DNA of 64,000 nucleotides from UBA7657 sp049652985 (GTDB lineage: Bacteria; Pseudomonadota; Alphaproteobacteria; Micavibrionales; Micavibrionaceae): the NCBI GenBank assembly GCA_049652985.1, contig JBASFK010000001.1:248001-312000 (forward strand), given 5' to 3'. Positions 52,095-61,670 of the stretch are shown here, piece after piece. The notes beneath the pieces are model-generated. The model saw nothing but the letters and a program-made list of their open reading frames with translations. It was not told the origin of the DNA and ran no database searches. Position numbers and translations under genes: made by a program. How positions within the stretch are numbered: the first letter of the stretch is position 1; each line of letters begins with the position of its first letter.

Positions 52095-53296
52095 GCCGCC
52101 TTCTGGGCTTTCTTCGTGGCTTCGACCACTTTCTTCGCCGCATCTTCGAGGTCGTTCGCCGGGATAATATCAAGGCCGGACTTGGATAAAATCTCCTTGC
52201 CCTTCTCGACATTCGTGCCCTCTAAGCGCACAACCAGCGGAACCGAGAGCTTCACCTCTTTCGCGGCGGCGATGATGCCTTCCGCGATGATATCGCACTT
52301 CATGATGCCGCCGAAAATATTCACGAGAACGCCTTTGACGTTCTTGTCGGCAAGGATGATCTTGAATGCCGCCGTGACTTTTTCCTTGTTCGCGCCGCCG
52401 CCGACATCGAGGAAGTTCGCGGGCTGTCCGCCATAGAGTTTAATAATATCCATCGTCGCCATCGCAAGGCCTGCGCCGTTGACCATGCAACCGATATTAC
52501 CCTCAAGCGCGACATACGACAGTTCATATTTATGCGCTTCGCGCTCTTTCTCGTCTTCCTCTGATTCATCGCGCAAGGCTGCGACATCAGGATGACGGAA
52601 CAGCGCGTTGTCATCGAAATTCATTTTCGCATCCAGCGCCATCACTTCTTCTTTGTCTGTCACGATCAGCGGGTTGATTTCAACGATCGAAGCATCAAGC
52701 TCGACAAACGCTTTATACAGCGCGGCAAAGAATTTCTGACCGCTCTTGTTCGCGTTACCTTCCAGCCCGAGGCCGAACGCCAGCGTACGGCCATGATGAC
52801 CCTGGAATCCAGCGGCCGGGTCGACGGATACACGGTGGATTTTTTCCGGGTGCTTGTGCGCGACTTCTTCAATATCCATACCGCCCTCGGTCGAAACCAT
52901 GAAGGTAACGCGGCTCGTGGCGCGGTCTAACACGACCGAACAGTAATATTCTTTTTTGATATCCACGCCGTCGGTGACGTAAAGGCGCTGGACTTCTTTT
53001 CCTTCCGGGCCGGTCTGTTTCGTGACCAGAACCTGGTTCATCATCGCCTCGGCTGCGGCCTTCACTTCGTCCGCGCTCTTGCACAGGCGGACGCCGCCCT
53101 TGCCGGCCGGGTTGTTCTTGAATTTGCCCGCGCCCCTGCCCCCGGCATGGATCTGGGCTTTCACCACATATAAGGGTCCGGAAAGCTGCCCGGCAGCCTT
53201 GACGGCCTCGGCAACGCTCATGGCCGGGATGCCCTTGGGCACCGCAACCCCGTATTTCGTGAGGAGGTCCTTGGCCTGGTATTCATGGATATTCAT
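52091..53296 (-). CDS. sucC: succinyl-CoA synthetase beta subunit
   Basis: 401 residues, ATP-grasp subunit that binds the nucleotide and succinate. MNIHEYQAKDLLTKYGV, KAQIHAGGRGAGKFK, a NGAGLAMATMD stretch and LDVGGGANKEKV are the family landmarks. Length is standard (about 385-400). First of the suc genes in transcription order; the 53395 palindrome lies about 100 bp upstream. Confidence 0.97.
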   Translation of the reverse strand: MNIHEYQAKDLLTKYGVAVPKGIPAMSVAEAVKAAGQLSGPLYVVKAQIHAGGRGAGKFKNNPAGKGGVRLCKSADEVKAAAEAMMNQVLVTKQTGPEGKEVQRLYVTDGVDIKKEYYCSVVLDRATSRVTFMVSTEGGMDIEEVAHKHPEKIHRVSVDPAAGFQGHHGRTLAFGLGLEGNANKSGQKFFAALYKAFVELDASIVEINPLIVTDKEEVMALDAKMNFDDNALFRHPDVAALRDESEEDEKEREAHKYELSYVALEGNIGCMVNGAGLAMATMDIIKLYGGQPANFLDVGGGANKEKVTAAFKIILADKNVKGVLVNIFGGIMKCDIIAEGIIAAAKEVKLSVPLVVRLEGTNVEKGKEILSKSGLDIIPANDLEDAAKKVVEATKKAQKAA

Positions 53297-53394
53297 GGAA
53301 AAAACCCGTCTTTTATGGAGTGAATGTCCTTGTTTTTAGCACCTTTACCCCCTTTTGCAATCAATAAAACCGGGGTTTTATGAATAAATCCAGA

Positions 53395-53412
53395 TACATA
53401 AAATTTTATGTA
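53395..53412. promoter_or_regulatory. 18-bp palindrome, copy 1
   Basis: TACATAAAATTTTATGTA, a perfect palindrome between divergent sucC and the FecR-like gene. The same 18 bp, with the same GA before and A after, recurs at 59273-59290. Likely operator; alternatively a small dispersed repeat. Confidence 0.55.
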
Positions 53413-53527
53413 ATTATTACGCCCCCTTAAGCTTTTTTCCATATTATTGAAGGGTTGTCGTTTTGCGCGCCCCGCGTGCATTTCGGCATTTATTTAGAGA
53501 AGAGCTTATAAAAAAGGGGTTGGGGTT

Positions 53528-55975
53528 ATGGCTTACAAGGATTTGGGCGATTTTGCACCGGGTGAAACCACGCAAAAAACGCAAACTGTTTTAAACGGCG
53601 ACGCGGACACGGTTCAGCTCCCCGATGCATCCTTCGTACGCGATGCCGATTTCACACGCGATGGCATGGACCTCGTGCTGAACGGCCCCGAAGGCACGCT
53701 CGTCATTAATGATTACTTCGCCGATGAAGCGCAGCCGAACCTCGTCGCCCCCGACGGCTCGGCCCTGACGCCCGATCTCGTGAATTCATTCCTCAAGAGC
53801 TCCCCTGAATATGCGGCCAACGACACGCAGACGGACGAGAGCCCTGTCGGTGCCGTTCAGGAAGTCAGCGGCCACGCCACCGTCACGCATGCTGACGGCT
53901 CGGTTGAAACCATTGTCAACGGCACGGAAATTTACAAAGGCGACATCATCGAAACGGATGCAGCCGGCGCGGTCAACATCAAGTTTGCCGATGAAACCAG
54001 CTTCGCCGTGTCGGAAGGTGCGCGCCTCGCAATCGATGAATATGTGTACGACCCGGCGACGGAAAGCGGATCGACCAATTTCTCCGTCCTCAAGGGCGTG
54101 TTCGTGTTCACCTCCGGCCTCATCGGCCGCGACGACCCCGATGACGTCAAGATCGACACGCCTGTCGGTTCTATCGGTATCCGCGGAACGATCATCGCCG
54201 GTAACGTCAACACGGGCGAAATCACCGTCGTCGAGGGCGCTATCGTACTTAAAGATCATAGCGGCCACGAAGTAACGCTGGCCACCCAGTTTGAAACCGC
54301 GCGCTTCGGCGGCAATGACGGCATCGAACACATGGGCAAACTTTCAGCCCAGGATGTTGCGCATAAATTCTTCGTCGTCAGCCAGGTTTCGCCGACGCTG
54401 TTCTCCTCGATCAATGACGCAGCAGCCGAGCAGCCTGCAGACGAAGCAGCGCAGCCTACGACAGACACGGAAGAAGAATCCGCGCCCGCTGAAACGGCGC
54501 CCGCGACGGAAACCGAGGGCCATAACGCAACCAGCGAAGAAACCGCGACACAGACAGCAGCGTTTCCCCCCGTTCCGCCGCCCGTCGCAACGCAGACGGT
54601 ATCAGGCTTCAGCACCTCATCGTCCAGCGGCCTTACATCGGGCATGACGGAAGGAACGCATGAACCCATGGCCTCGGTATCGGGACAGAACGCTTTGATC
54701 ATACAGACGGTCATCAACACCACGGCGGCCGCATCGACGGTCAACACCGCGCCGCCTCCGCCGACGGTAAATGATCCGCAGCCTCCGGCTGGCGGTGGTG
54801 GCGCAACGAACAATGCGCCCCATCATAACCCCGAGGCGCCGAATGAATTCTTCAAATCGAGCGAAGGCCAGCAATGGCATTACCGTTTCGACAAGGAATT
54901 CCTTGATGACGGAGGCCAATCAAACCTGACCTATGAACTCAGCGCCAACACCCAGACAGCTTTGAACGCATGGGTCGGCAACATCATCAATGGCGGCAGC
55001 ACCTGGAGCTTCAATGCGGCCACGGGCGACCTGGTCGTCAACTTCAGCGCATCATCCCCGACAGCGGCCGGATCGACAAGCACCCTCACGGTAGAAGTGC
55101 AAGCGATAGACAGCGCTGGCGCGGTCAGCGGATATCAGGATTTTGACCTGGTCGCTTACAACGCCCATGCGAACACTCTGGGCGCGCTGCATACCACCAG
55201 CAACCAGGTGATTTCGACGACCGGCGCGGCCAACTCACAAATCCAGGGCAGCAGCAACACGGTCTTCCTGGGTGGCTCGCCCGACAACGTCACGCTGAAC
55301 ACGGGCTCCGGAAACATGGTCAACCTCGGTCACGGCAACAACATCGCCGCTGTCGACATCGGCGCGCGCAACAACATGATCGTGGGCGGCGACAACTACG
55401 ATAGAATCACGCTCTTTAATGGCGCCATGAAAATCTTCGGCATGGATGGAAACGACGATTTCATGCTCAAGCTCGGCGGCGGATCGAGCGTGCTCGGCGA
55501 TCTGACGACTGCAGGCTCCGGCCTCGTCATTGACGGCGGACACAGCAACTTCCGCGCCGGTGTGGCAATCGGCCAGCCGTTCGGCGAAGCCGGCGGACGC
55601 GGCGACTCGCTGGTACTGGAAGAGAACGGCACGCTCGATTTTAGTATGATACACTCCGCAAACCAGATTGGCAGCATCGAGCGCCTCGACATGCTGAATG
55701 CAGGCGTCCAGACGGTTGCTCTGAATTACAACGACATCCTGCGCATTACCGATGACAAGAATGCACTGGTCATCAATGTCGGCGCAGGCGACACGTTAAA
55801 CCTGAGCGGCATGAGTGGCATGACCAAAACCAACAACGATGTTGTTGTCGATGACGGTGCCACAACGGTGCAGAACAGAACCTACGATGTTTACTCCGAT
55901 GGAACCGTTACGCTGTTCATCCATGCAGACGCCGGCGGCACCGTAAACGGTGTAAGCTTCGACGGCACGCCGTAA
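53528..55975 (+). CDS. large FecR-domain / RTX-like secreted protein
   Basis: 815 residues, no N-terminal signal peptide. Order: N-terminal domain (1-95); FecR domain (about 105-260, with VGSIGIRGTI); an Ala/Glu/Thr-rich and Pro-rich linker (about 300-440); a cadherin-like domain (about 440-545, with FLDDGGQSNLTYELSA); degenerate RTX-like Gly/Asn/Asp repeats (about 570-690, GGSPDNVTLNTGSGN); and a C-terminal segment typical of type I secreted giants. The domain set suggests export by a type I system to the cell surface, with adhesion likely (inference). No secretion genes are nearby. AGGGGTTGGGG precedes the ATG. Confidence 0.75.
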   Translation: MAYKDLGDFAPGETTQKTQTVLNGDADTVQLPDASFVRDADFTRDGMDLVLNGPEGTLVINDYFADEAQPNLVAPDGSALTPDLVNSFLKSSPEYAANDTQTDESPVGAVQEVSGHATVTHADGSVETIVNGTEIYKGDIIETDAAGAVNIKFADETSFAVSEGARLAIDEYVYDPATESGSTNFSVLKGVFVFTSGLIGRDDPDDVKIDTPVGSIGIRGTIIAGNVNTGEITVVEGAIVLKDHSGHEVTLATQFETARFGGNDGIEHMGKLSAQDVAHKFFVVSQVSPTLFSSINDAAAEQPADEAAQPTTDTEEESAPAETAPATETEGHNATSEETATQTAAFPPVPPPVATQTVSGFSTSSSSGLTSGMTEGTHEPMASVSGQNALIIQTVINTTAAASTVNTAPPPPTVNDPQPPAGGGGATNNAPHHNPEAPNEFFKSSEGQQWHYRFDKEFLDDGGQSNLTYELSANTQTALNAWVGNIINGGSTWSFNAATGDLVVNFSASSPTAAGSTSTLTVEVQAIDSAGAVSGYQDFDLVAYNAHANTLGALHTTSNQVISTTGAANSQIQGSSNTVFLGGSPDNVTLNTGSGNMVNLGHGNNIAAVDIGARNNMIVGGDNYDRITLFNGAMKIFGMDGNDDFMLKLGGGSSVLGDLTTAGSGLVIDGGHSNFRAGVAIGQPFGEAGGRGDSLVLEENGTLDFSMIHSANQIGSIERLDMLNAGVQTVALNYNDILRITDDKNALVINVGAGDTLNLSGMSGMTKTNNDVVVDDGATTVQNRTYDVYSDGTVTLFIHADAGGTVNGVSFDGTP

Positions 55976-55995
55976 AAAAATTAGTGGGGAAATCG

Positions 55996-56023
55996 AAAAA
56001 GGCCGCCATGCGCGGCCTTTTTT
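55996..56023 (+). terminator. bidirectional intrinsic terminator
   Basis: AAAAAGGCCGC-CATGC-GCGGCCTTTTTT, 20 bp after the FecR-like gene and overlapping the end of glpK; symmetric A/T flanks let it act on both strands. Confidence 0.85.
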
Positions 56024-57503
56024 ATTGGAGCATCGCAACAGCCTTTTTCCAGCCATCATAGAGCGCCGCGCGCTCGTCATCCTTCATGCGCGGTTCATAA
56101 CGTCGGTGCGCCTGCCAGCGCGCGGATATGTCCTCGAAACCGCTGAACACTCCGGCCTGAAGGCCCGCAAGACAAGCTGCACCCCACGCGGTTGTCTCTG
56201 CGACTTTCGGAATCTCGACGCTCCGGCCCAGCATATCGGCCAGAAACTGGCAGACGAACCCGTTCGCCACCAGCCCGCCATCCGCGCGCAAAACATTTAC
56301 TGTGGCGCCGCTATCTTTTTCCATCGCGCCCATCAGGTCGAGCGTCTGATAGGCCTGCGCCTCCAGCGCGGCGCGGACAATGTGCGCGGCATTGCTCTCG
56401 CGCGTCAGGCCTGAAATCGCCGCACGGGCTTCCGGGTCCCAGTACGGCGCACCTAATCCTGTAAAAGCCGGGACGAAATAAACCCCGTTACTATCGGCAA
56501 CGCTTTGCGCGATGGCCTCGCTCTCCGCCGCTTCGCGAAAAATCTTCAGCCCGTCGCGAAGCCACTGAATGGCCGCACCTGCCACAAAAATAGATCCTTC
56601 AATCGCATAAGTGATTTTTCCGTTCACGCGGTAGGCCACTGTCGTCAGCAGACGGTTTTTCGATTGTATGAATTTCGGCCCGACATTGATAAGTGCAAAA
56701 CAACCCGTGCCATAGGTGGATTTCACCATGCCGGGTTTAAAACAGGCCTGACCGATCAGCGCCGCCTGCTGGTCGCCCGCCATGCCGCCGATCGTAATTT
56801 CCTCACCGACGATATTTTTATCAGTGACTCCAAAATTATGAACATTGTCGTGAACGCCCGGCAGCATCGACGCCGGAATATTAAAAAATTTCAGCAGGTC
56901 TTTGTCCCATTCCTGCTTCACGATATTGAACAGCATCGTCCGCGAAGCATTGGTGATATCCGTCGCATGAACCTTGCCGCCCGTGAGATTCCACAGCACC
57001 CATGTATCCACCGTGCCGAAGGCAAGCTCGCCTTTTTCAGCCCGCGCACGCGCATTCTCGACATTATCAAGTATCCACGCGATCTTCGTCGCCGAGAAAT
57101 ACGGATCTAACAACAACCCGGTTTTCTTGGAAATTTTGCTTTCGTGCTTTTTATTGGCGGCGCAGAAATCAGCCGTTCTCCGATCCTGCCAGACAATCGC
57201 ATTATAAATGGGCTTGCCGGTTTGCCGGTCCCAGACAATCGTTGTCTCGCGCTGGTTGGTAATGCCGATACCGGCAATCCTCAATCCATTTCTTTTCGCT
57301 TCCTGCAGAACATCGCGGCAGGTCCACAGCGTATCGTTCCAGATATCGAGCGGGTCCTGCTCCACCCAGCCCTTATGCGGGTAATGCAGCGTCAGCTCCT
57401 TCTGCTTCAGCGCCAGAATATCGCCGCCATCCGAAAATAGAATGGCGCGTGAGCTTGTCGTGCCCTGGTCAATCGCCAGCAGCGCGTATCGGTCTTTCGG
57501 CAT
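56022..57503 (-). CDS. glpK: glycerol kinase
   Basis: 493 residues, FGGY family. Phosphorylates glycerol to sn-glycerol 3-phosphate with ATP. AIDQGTTSSRAILF (about 10-23) and the ATP-binding YGTGCFALIN stretch are canonical; length standard (about 500). Follows glpD with a 35-bp overlap, so the two are one transcription unit. No glpF or glpR nearby. Confidence 0.96.
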   Translation of the reverse strand: MPKDRYALLAIDQGTTSSRAILFSDGGDILALKQKELTLHYPHKGWVEQDPLDIWNDTLWTCRDVLQEAKRNGLRIAGIGITNQRETTIVWDRQTGKPIYNAIVWQDRRTADFCAANKKHESKISKKTGLLLDPYFSATKIAWILDNVENARARAEKGELAFGTVDTWVLWNLTGGKVHATDITNASRTMLFNIVKQEWDKDLLKFFNIPASMLPGVHDNVHNFGVTDKNIVGEEITIGGMAGDQQAALIGQACFKPGMVKSTYGTGCFALINVGPKFIQSKNRLLTTVAYRVNGKITYAIEGSIFVAGAAIQWLRDGLKIFREAAESEAIAQSVADSNGVYFVPAFTGLGAPYWDPEARAAISGLTRESNAAHIVRAALEAQAYQTLDLMGAMEKDSGATVNVLRADGGLVANGFVCQFLADMLGRSVEIPKVAETTAWGAACLAGLQAGVFSGFEDISARWQAHRRYEPRMKDDERAALYDGWKKAVAMLQ

Positions 57504-59022
57504 CAGCCGCGTTTCCTTTTCTTACAATACTGGGCAGGGCGCGCTCGATATTTTTAACCGTCGCCTCCTGCGCGTGCACACCCAGTTTCGAGCGTCGCCA
57601 TAAAATATCTTCCGCAGTGCGCGCCCATTCCATTTTCACCAGATACACGATTTCGGCCTCGTATATATTGTCGCCGAAATGACGGCCCAAATCTTCCGGT
57701 TTCTCGGCACCATCCAGAAAACGGTCCATCGACGTTCCGTAAGACTGCGCATAACGCCGCACAAGGTCGAGCGGCAGCCACGCATAGCGCTTCGTCTGCG
57801 CCTCGATGAATTTCTCAAGATCGCCGTCGGGAATATTGCCGCCCGGTAACGGCTCGCCACCTGTCCACGGCAAGGTCGTATGGCCAGCCAGCTCCAGCAG
57901 GCGCGTCACCGTTTTCTCCGCGAGCATGCGATAGGTCGTCAGCTTGCCGCCGAAAATAGATAAAAGAGGTTTTGGAAATCCCGCGTGATGATGAATGCGG
58001 TAATCACGCGTCACCGATGTCGCGTTCTCGCCGCCGTCATCAAACAATGGCCGCACGCCGCTATAGGTCCACAGCACGTCCTTCTTCTCGATCTGGTTTT
58101 TGAACGCGCGGTTGAACGCGTTGCAGAGATATTCAATCTCGACATCGGAAATCACGATCTGCGACGTGTCGCCGGTGAAATCCACTTCCGTCGTGCCGAT
58201 CAAGGTATGATATTTTTCATACGGGATGGCGAACACCATGCGCTTATCCGGCTGCTGTAATATATAAGCATGATCGCCTTCATACGCTTTCGGGATGATG
58301 ATGTGCGAACCCTTAACCAGCCGCACCGCCGGAACGTCGGACGCCGCAAGCTCCGAAGCCTCGAGCACCGAACGCACCCACGGCCCCGCCGCGTTCACAA
58401 CCATCCCGGCGCTAACGTCGCGCTCGGCGCCGCTTTCAAGGTCGCGCAGCACCAGCGTCCAGCCATGATCACCCGGCACAAGACGCAGGCATGCCGTGCG
58501 CGTCAGGATCTCCGCACCGTTGCGCCCGGCGTCGGCGGCATTCACCGCGACAAGGCGTGAATCATCCGCGCGGCAATCGAAATATCTAAATCCCTTCGCG
58601 AGATGAAGCTGCAACGGAAGTCCGTAATGAGTTTTAGAAAGATTGACACCGCGCGAAGGCCTGAGGTTCTTTGTCCTCCCGCCCAGCCGATCATAAAGAA
58701 AAAGCCCGAGCCTTATCAGCCAGCGCGGGCGCTGCGATGAATCGTGCGGCAGGATGAATTCCATGGGCCGTACGAGATGCGGCGCGAGCTTCAGCAGCGT
58801 CGCGCGTTCTTTCAGCGACTCCCGTACAAGGCCGAATTCGTAATGCTCGAGATAGCGAAGCCCGCCATGGATGAGTTTAGTGGAAGCCGACGAAGTCGCG
58901 CTTCCCAGGTCTCCCGCCTCGACCAGCAGGACCGACAGGCCGCGCCCGGCCGCGTCGCGGGCGATGCCCGTACCGTTGATGCCGCCGCCAATAATGCAAA
59001 GATCGTAATCCGGAAGGGTCAT
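57469..59022 (-). CDS. glpD: aerobic glycerol-3-phosphate dehydrogenase
   Basis: 517 residues, FAD enzyme that oxidises glycerol 3-phosphate to DHAP and passes electrons to ubiquinone at the inner membrane. CIIGGGINGTGIARDAAGRG is the FAD-binding motif, STKLIHGGLRYLE and the C-terminal GGKLTTYRMLAE are family marks. The ATG at 59022 is preferred: AAGGGGAT precedes it, and the open frame further up (to 59133) runs through a terminator hairpin. First gene of glpD-glpK. Confidence 0.95.
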   Translation of the reverse strand: MTLPDYDLCIIGGGINGTGIARDAAGRGLSVLLVEAGDLGSATSSASTKLIHGGLRYLEHYEFGLVRESLKERATLLKLAPHLVRPMEFILPHDSSQRPRWLIRLGLFLYDRLGGRTKNLRPSRGVNLSKTHYGLPLQLHLAKGFRYFDCRADDSRLVAVNAADAGRNGAEILTRTACLRLVPGDHGWTLVLRDLESGAERDVSAGMVVNAAGPWVRSVLEASELAASDVPAVRLVKGSHIIIPKAYEGDHAYILQQPDKRMVFAIPYEKYHTLIGTTEVDFTGDTSQIVISDVEIEYLCNAFNRAFKNQIEKKDVLWTYSGVRPLFDDGGENATSVTRDYRIHHHAGFPKPLLSIFGGKLTTYRMLAEKTVTRLLELAGHTTLPWTGGEPLPGGNIPDGDLEKFIEAQTKRYAWLPLDLVRRYAQSYGTSMDRFLDGAEKPEDLGRHFGDNIYEAEIVYLVKMEWARTAEDILWRRSKLGVHAQEATVKNIERALPSIVRKGNAADAERPIRAAGD

Positions 59023-59077
59023 ATCCCCTTTAAAATACAGGAATATGGCGCAGAAAAAAACCCGGCTTGGCCCACAT

Positions 59078-59102
59078 AAAGAAACCGCCCCTTTCGGGGC
59101 GG
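59078..59102 (-). terminator. intrinsic terminator after the rluD operon
   Basis: Minus strand CCGCCCC-GAAA-GGGGCGG followed by TTTCTTT, about 200 bp past the rluD stop and 56 bp before glpD; it insulates glpD. Confidence 0.65.
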
Positions 59103-59272
59103 CGGGAGTTAGGTACCAGATCGGATGAAGCATTGAAGTGGGTAAATCTGAAACTTAATAGCTGTGGGAGAGCCTTAAGACCGTCAATTTCGTAATGTGA
59201 ACCCCTTTTGGTTATCGCGCACCGGCCGTTTGTATCCGGATAATGTCTGTGTATGCCCCTATTCTTATAGGA

Positions 59273-59290
59273 TACATAAAATTTTATGTA
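59273..59290. promoter_or_regulatory. 18-bp palindrome, copy 2
   Basis: TACATAAAATTTTATGTA, identical to 53395-53412, 14 bp after the rluD stop and about 250 bp upstream of glpD. The remaining stretch to glpD (59103-59272) shows no gene. Confidence 0.55.
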
Positions 59291-59303
59291 AATTCAATCC
59301 TTT

Positions 59304-60281
59304 TTATTTATCTAGTGATTTCAATATCTTAACAAAATCTCCCGGCAAAGGTGCCTCGAGATCCAGCCTTTCGCGGCTGACCGGGTGAATGAAACTCATG
59401 AATTGGGCATGCAGGGCCTGCCTGGGGAAGTCCAGGACCACTTTCGCGGCCTCCGGCGACCATCCCCCGCGCTTTAAAGCGGCCTTAAGCGCACTGTCCT
59501 GGGGCCCATAAATCGGGTCGCCGATCAGCGGGTGTTTCAGCGATTCCATATGCACCCTTATCTGGTGCGTGCGGCCTGTCTCCAACCTGCATTCCACCAG
59601 CGCGAATTCCTTGCCGAATTTTTTCTCGACCGTGTAATGGGTTTTTGCATCCTTGCCGCCCTTGCGCCGTACCGACATTTTGATGCGGCTCGCCGGGTGA
59701 CGCCCGAGCGCCAAATCCACCGTGCCCTTATGCGGAAACGGCACGCCAAGCACCAACGCCTTGTAAACGCGTTTCAACGTCCGCGATTCCAGTTGCTCGG
59801 CAAGGCCGCGATGCGCGATATCGTTTTTCGCAGCCACCATCAGCCCGCTTGTTTCTTTATCAAGGCGATGCACGATGCCGGGGCGCAGCACGCCGCCGAT
59901 GCCTGACAGGTCATTGGCATTGCGATGCAAAAGCGCGTTCACCAGCGTGCCCGAATAATTCCCCGCGCCCGGGTGCACGACCATCCCCGCTGGCTTGTTG
60001 ATCACGAGCAGGTCACTGTCCTCATAGACGACATCGAGCGCGATATTTTCTGCCCCCGGCTCGGCGGCAACCGGCGGCGGCACATCGACCTCCAGCACAT
60101 CGCCCGCCTTGATCTTGCGAGAGGGCGTATCGCACTCCTCTCCGTTCAGCCGCACATGCCCCTGCTCGATCAGGGCTTTCACCCGCGTGCGTGATAATTC
60201 CTCGCCGCACAAATCGCCCAGCACCTTGTCGATGCGCGACCTGGACGCGCCATCTTCTATCTCGAAGCGCAGCGTTTTCAT
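59304..60281 (-). CDS. rluD: 23S rRNA pseudouridine synthase, RluD type
   Basis: 325 residues. N-terminal S4 RNA-binding domain (IDKVLGDLCGEELSRTRVKALIEQG) then the RluA-family catalytic domain with HRLDKETSGLM, Asp141 being the nucleophile. The length and the S4 domain point to RluD, which modifies helix 69 of 23S rRNA; RluC is the alternative. Its ATG overlaps the stop of the upstream secreted-protein gene (ATGA). Confidence 0.92.
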   Translation of the reverse strand: MKTLRFEIEDGASRSRIDKVLGDLCGEELSRTRVKALIEQGHVRLNGEECDTPSRKIKAGDVLEVDVPPPVAAEPGAENIALDVVYEDSDLLVINKPAGMVVHPGAGNYSGTLVNALLHRNANDLSGIGGVLRPGIVHRLDKETSGLMVAAKNDIAHRGLAEQLESRTLKRVYKALVLGVPFPHKGTVDLALGRHPASRIKMSVRRKGGKDAKTHYTVEKKFGKEFALVECRLETGRTHQIRVHMESLKHPLIGDPIYGPQDSALKAALKRGGWSPEAAKVVLDFPRQALHAQFMSFIHPVSRERLDLEAPLPGDFVKILKSLDK

Positions 60282-61612
60282 GGCCTGAAAGGATTTAAGT
60301 TAAGGCACGGGTCGGCGAACGATTCCATCGGCGCGCCCGCAACCACCCACGCGTCCCAGCCATGCTTCAGCGTCTCGACCGGCTCGCCGGGCTTGGGCTC
60401 GATTTTATAAACCATGTCGGTGCGCCCCGTGACGATGCGCTCGCCCGCTCGCCCGCCGATCATCTGCGAGGCTTCGGCGCCTTCCGCGTTGAAATATTCA
60501 TCGCTCATGAACAGCACGCCGCGCTCGTTGACGGTCAGCATCCGCACGAAATCGCGGTTGTCCTCGGTGCTTTCCGCGCTCGGCGGTTTACTCGCCTGCA
60601 TCATGACGCTGGCCAGCCCGTCCATGTTCACGAGAACATCACGCGCTGACTGGTCCATGCCGCCGGTCGTGTAATAACGCTGCCAGAGCGTCGGCCCGCC
60701 ATTCGCATCCACCGCCATCACCCAGCCCGCCATGGTGCCGCCATTCAGCGGCTCCGTTTCGCCCGCAGCGAGGAAAACGCCTTCCTTCAGTAACGCCGCG
60801 TTACTAAGCCGCGCCGCCGCGCCGCGCGGATATTGCTGCTGCCAGACTAAACTGGCGTCACGGTTCAGCATTAATAGCCAGCCGCCGAGCCGCCCATCCT
60901 CGCTGCGCAGGTAACCCGCCGCGACGTAATGATCCCTGCCCGCAGGCGCGAGCGAGAGAATACGGTTATCAAGGCCGGGCCTGTAGGAATGATTGCTCAC
61001 CACGCCTCCCTTCGCGTCGAGCAGGTAAATCGACGCATGGAACAATTCCTTTTTCTCATCACCCGCCGAAGCGGAAAGAATGAACCCGGCATTGTTATCG
61101 CGCGCAATCATGTCGTCCGGCACCAGCGAGGATTTCCCGCCCGCCGTTATGTTCTTCTGGCTTTTGAGTTTACCAGTCTTGTCGAAAAACCCGATCCACG
61201 GATAGGCGCGGGAGCTTTTGTCCATCGTCGCGCCCAGCACGGCAAACCCGTCCGGCACGAGCAGCAGTTTTTTGACATAGGATAAATTCGCAACCGGCGT
61301 CGCGCTTTCCCACACCACGCGGCCGCGATTGTCGAACTCCGCCAGCAACACCGACTTGGTTGTTTTTCCAAACGACGAAGCCTCGCCCGCCGCAACCGTA
61401 TTGCCGTTGTCCGCAATCACCGCCGAGGCGAAACGCTCGTCCGTGTTCATCTCGCCGTAAGTCGCGTCCCAGACATTATACGCGCCGTACTCGGCCTTCA
61501 TCATGTTGAAGATCAAATCCTTCTGAACCACGCAGTCGCGCACCGCCGCATCAGCCGTTGCCGGAAAAAGAAGCGCGAAAACAAGGAAAAATCTGCGGAT
61601 CATGGGGTTCAT
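60278..61612 (-). CDS. secreted beta-propeller-like protein
   Basis: 444 residues with a signal peptide (MIRRFFLVFALLFPATADAA) and a mature part made of repeated strand pairs of the form VVAAGE...GGWLLMLNRDASLVWQQQYP, as in PQQ/WD-like propellers. Six or so such repeats can be seen. Periplasmic or surface location is inferred; no enzyme motif. It is coupled to rluD by ATGA, though the two jobs are unrelated. Confidence 0.7.
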   Translation of the reverse strand: MNPMIRRFFLVFALLFPATADAAVRDCVVQKDLIFNMMKAEYGAYNVWDATYGEMNTDERFASAVIADNGNTVAAGEASSFGKTTKSVLLAEFDNRGRVVWESATPVANLSYVKKLLLVPDGFAVLGATMDKSSRAYPWIGFFDKTGKLKSQKNITAGGKSSLVPDDMIARDNNAGFILSASAGDEKKELFHASIYLLDAKGGVVSNHSYRPGLDNRILSLAPAGRDHYVAAGYLRSEDGRLGGWLLMLNRDASLVWQQQYPRGAAARLSNAALLKEGVFLAAGETEPLNGGTMAGWVMAVDANGGPTLWQRYYTTGGMDQSARDVLVNMDGLASVMMQASKPPSAESTEDNRDFVRMLTVNERGVLFMSDEYFNAEGAEASQMIGGRAGERIVTGRTDMVYKIEPKPGEPVETLKHGWDAWVVAGAPMESFADPCLNLNPFRP

Positions 61613-61670
61613 ATGCCTCGGTCTTAGTGTAGAATTGCGAGACTTAAAAGTCCACGCATCTTGAGGCGGA

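Noticed and set aside
58240..58560. Plus-strand frames opposite glpD
   Set aside because: Antisense shadows of a well conserved gene.
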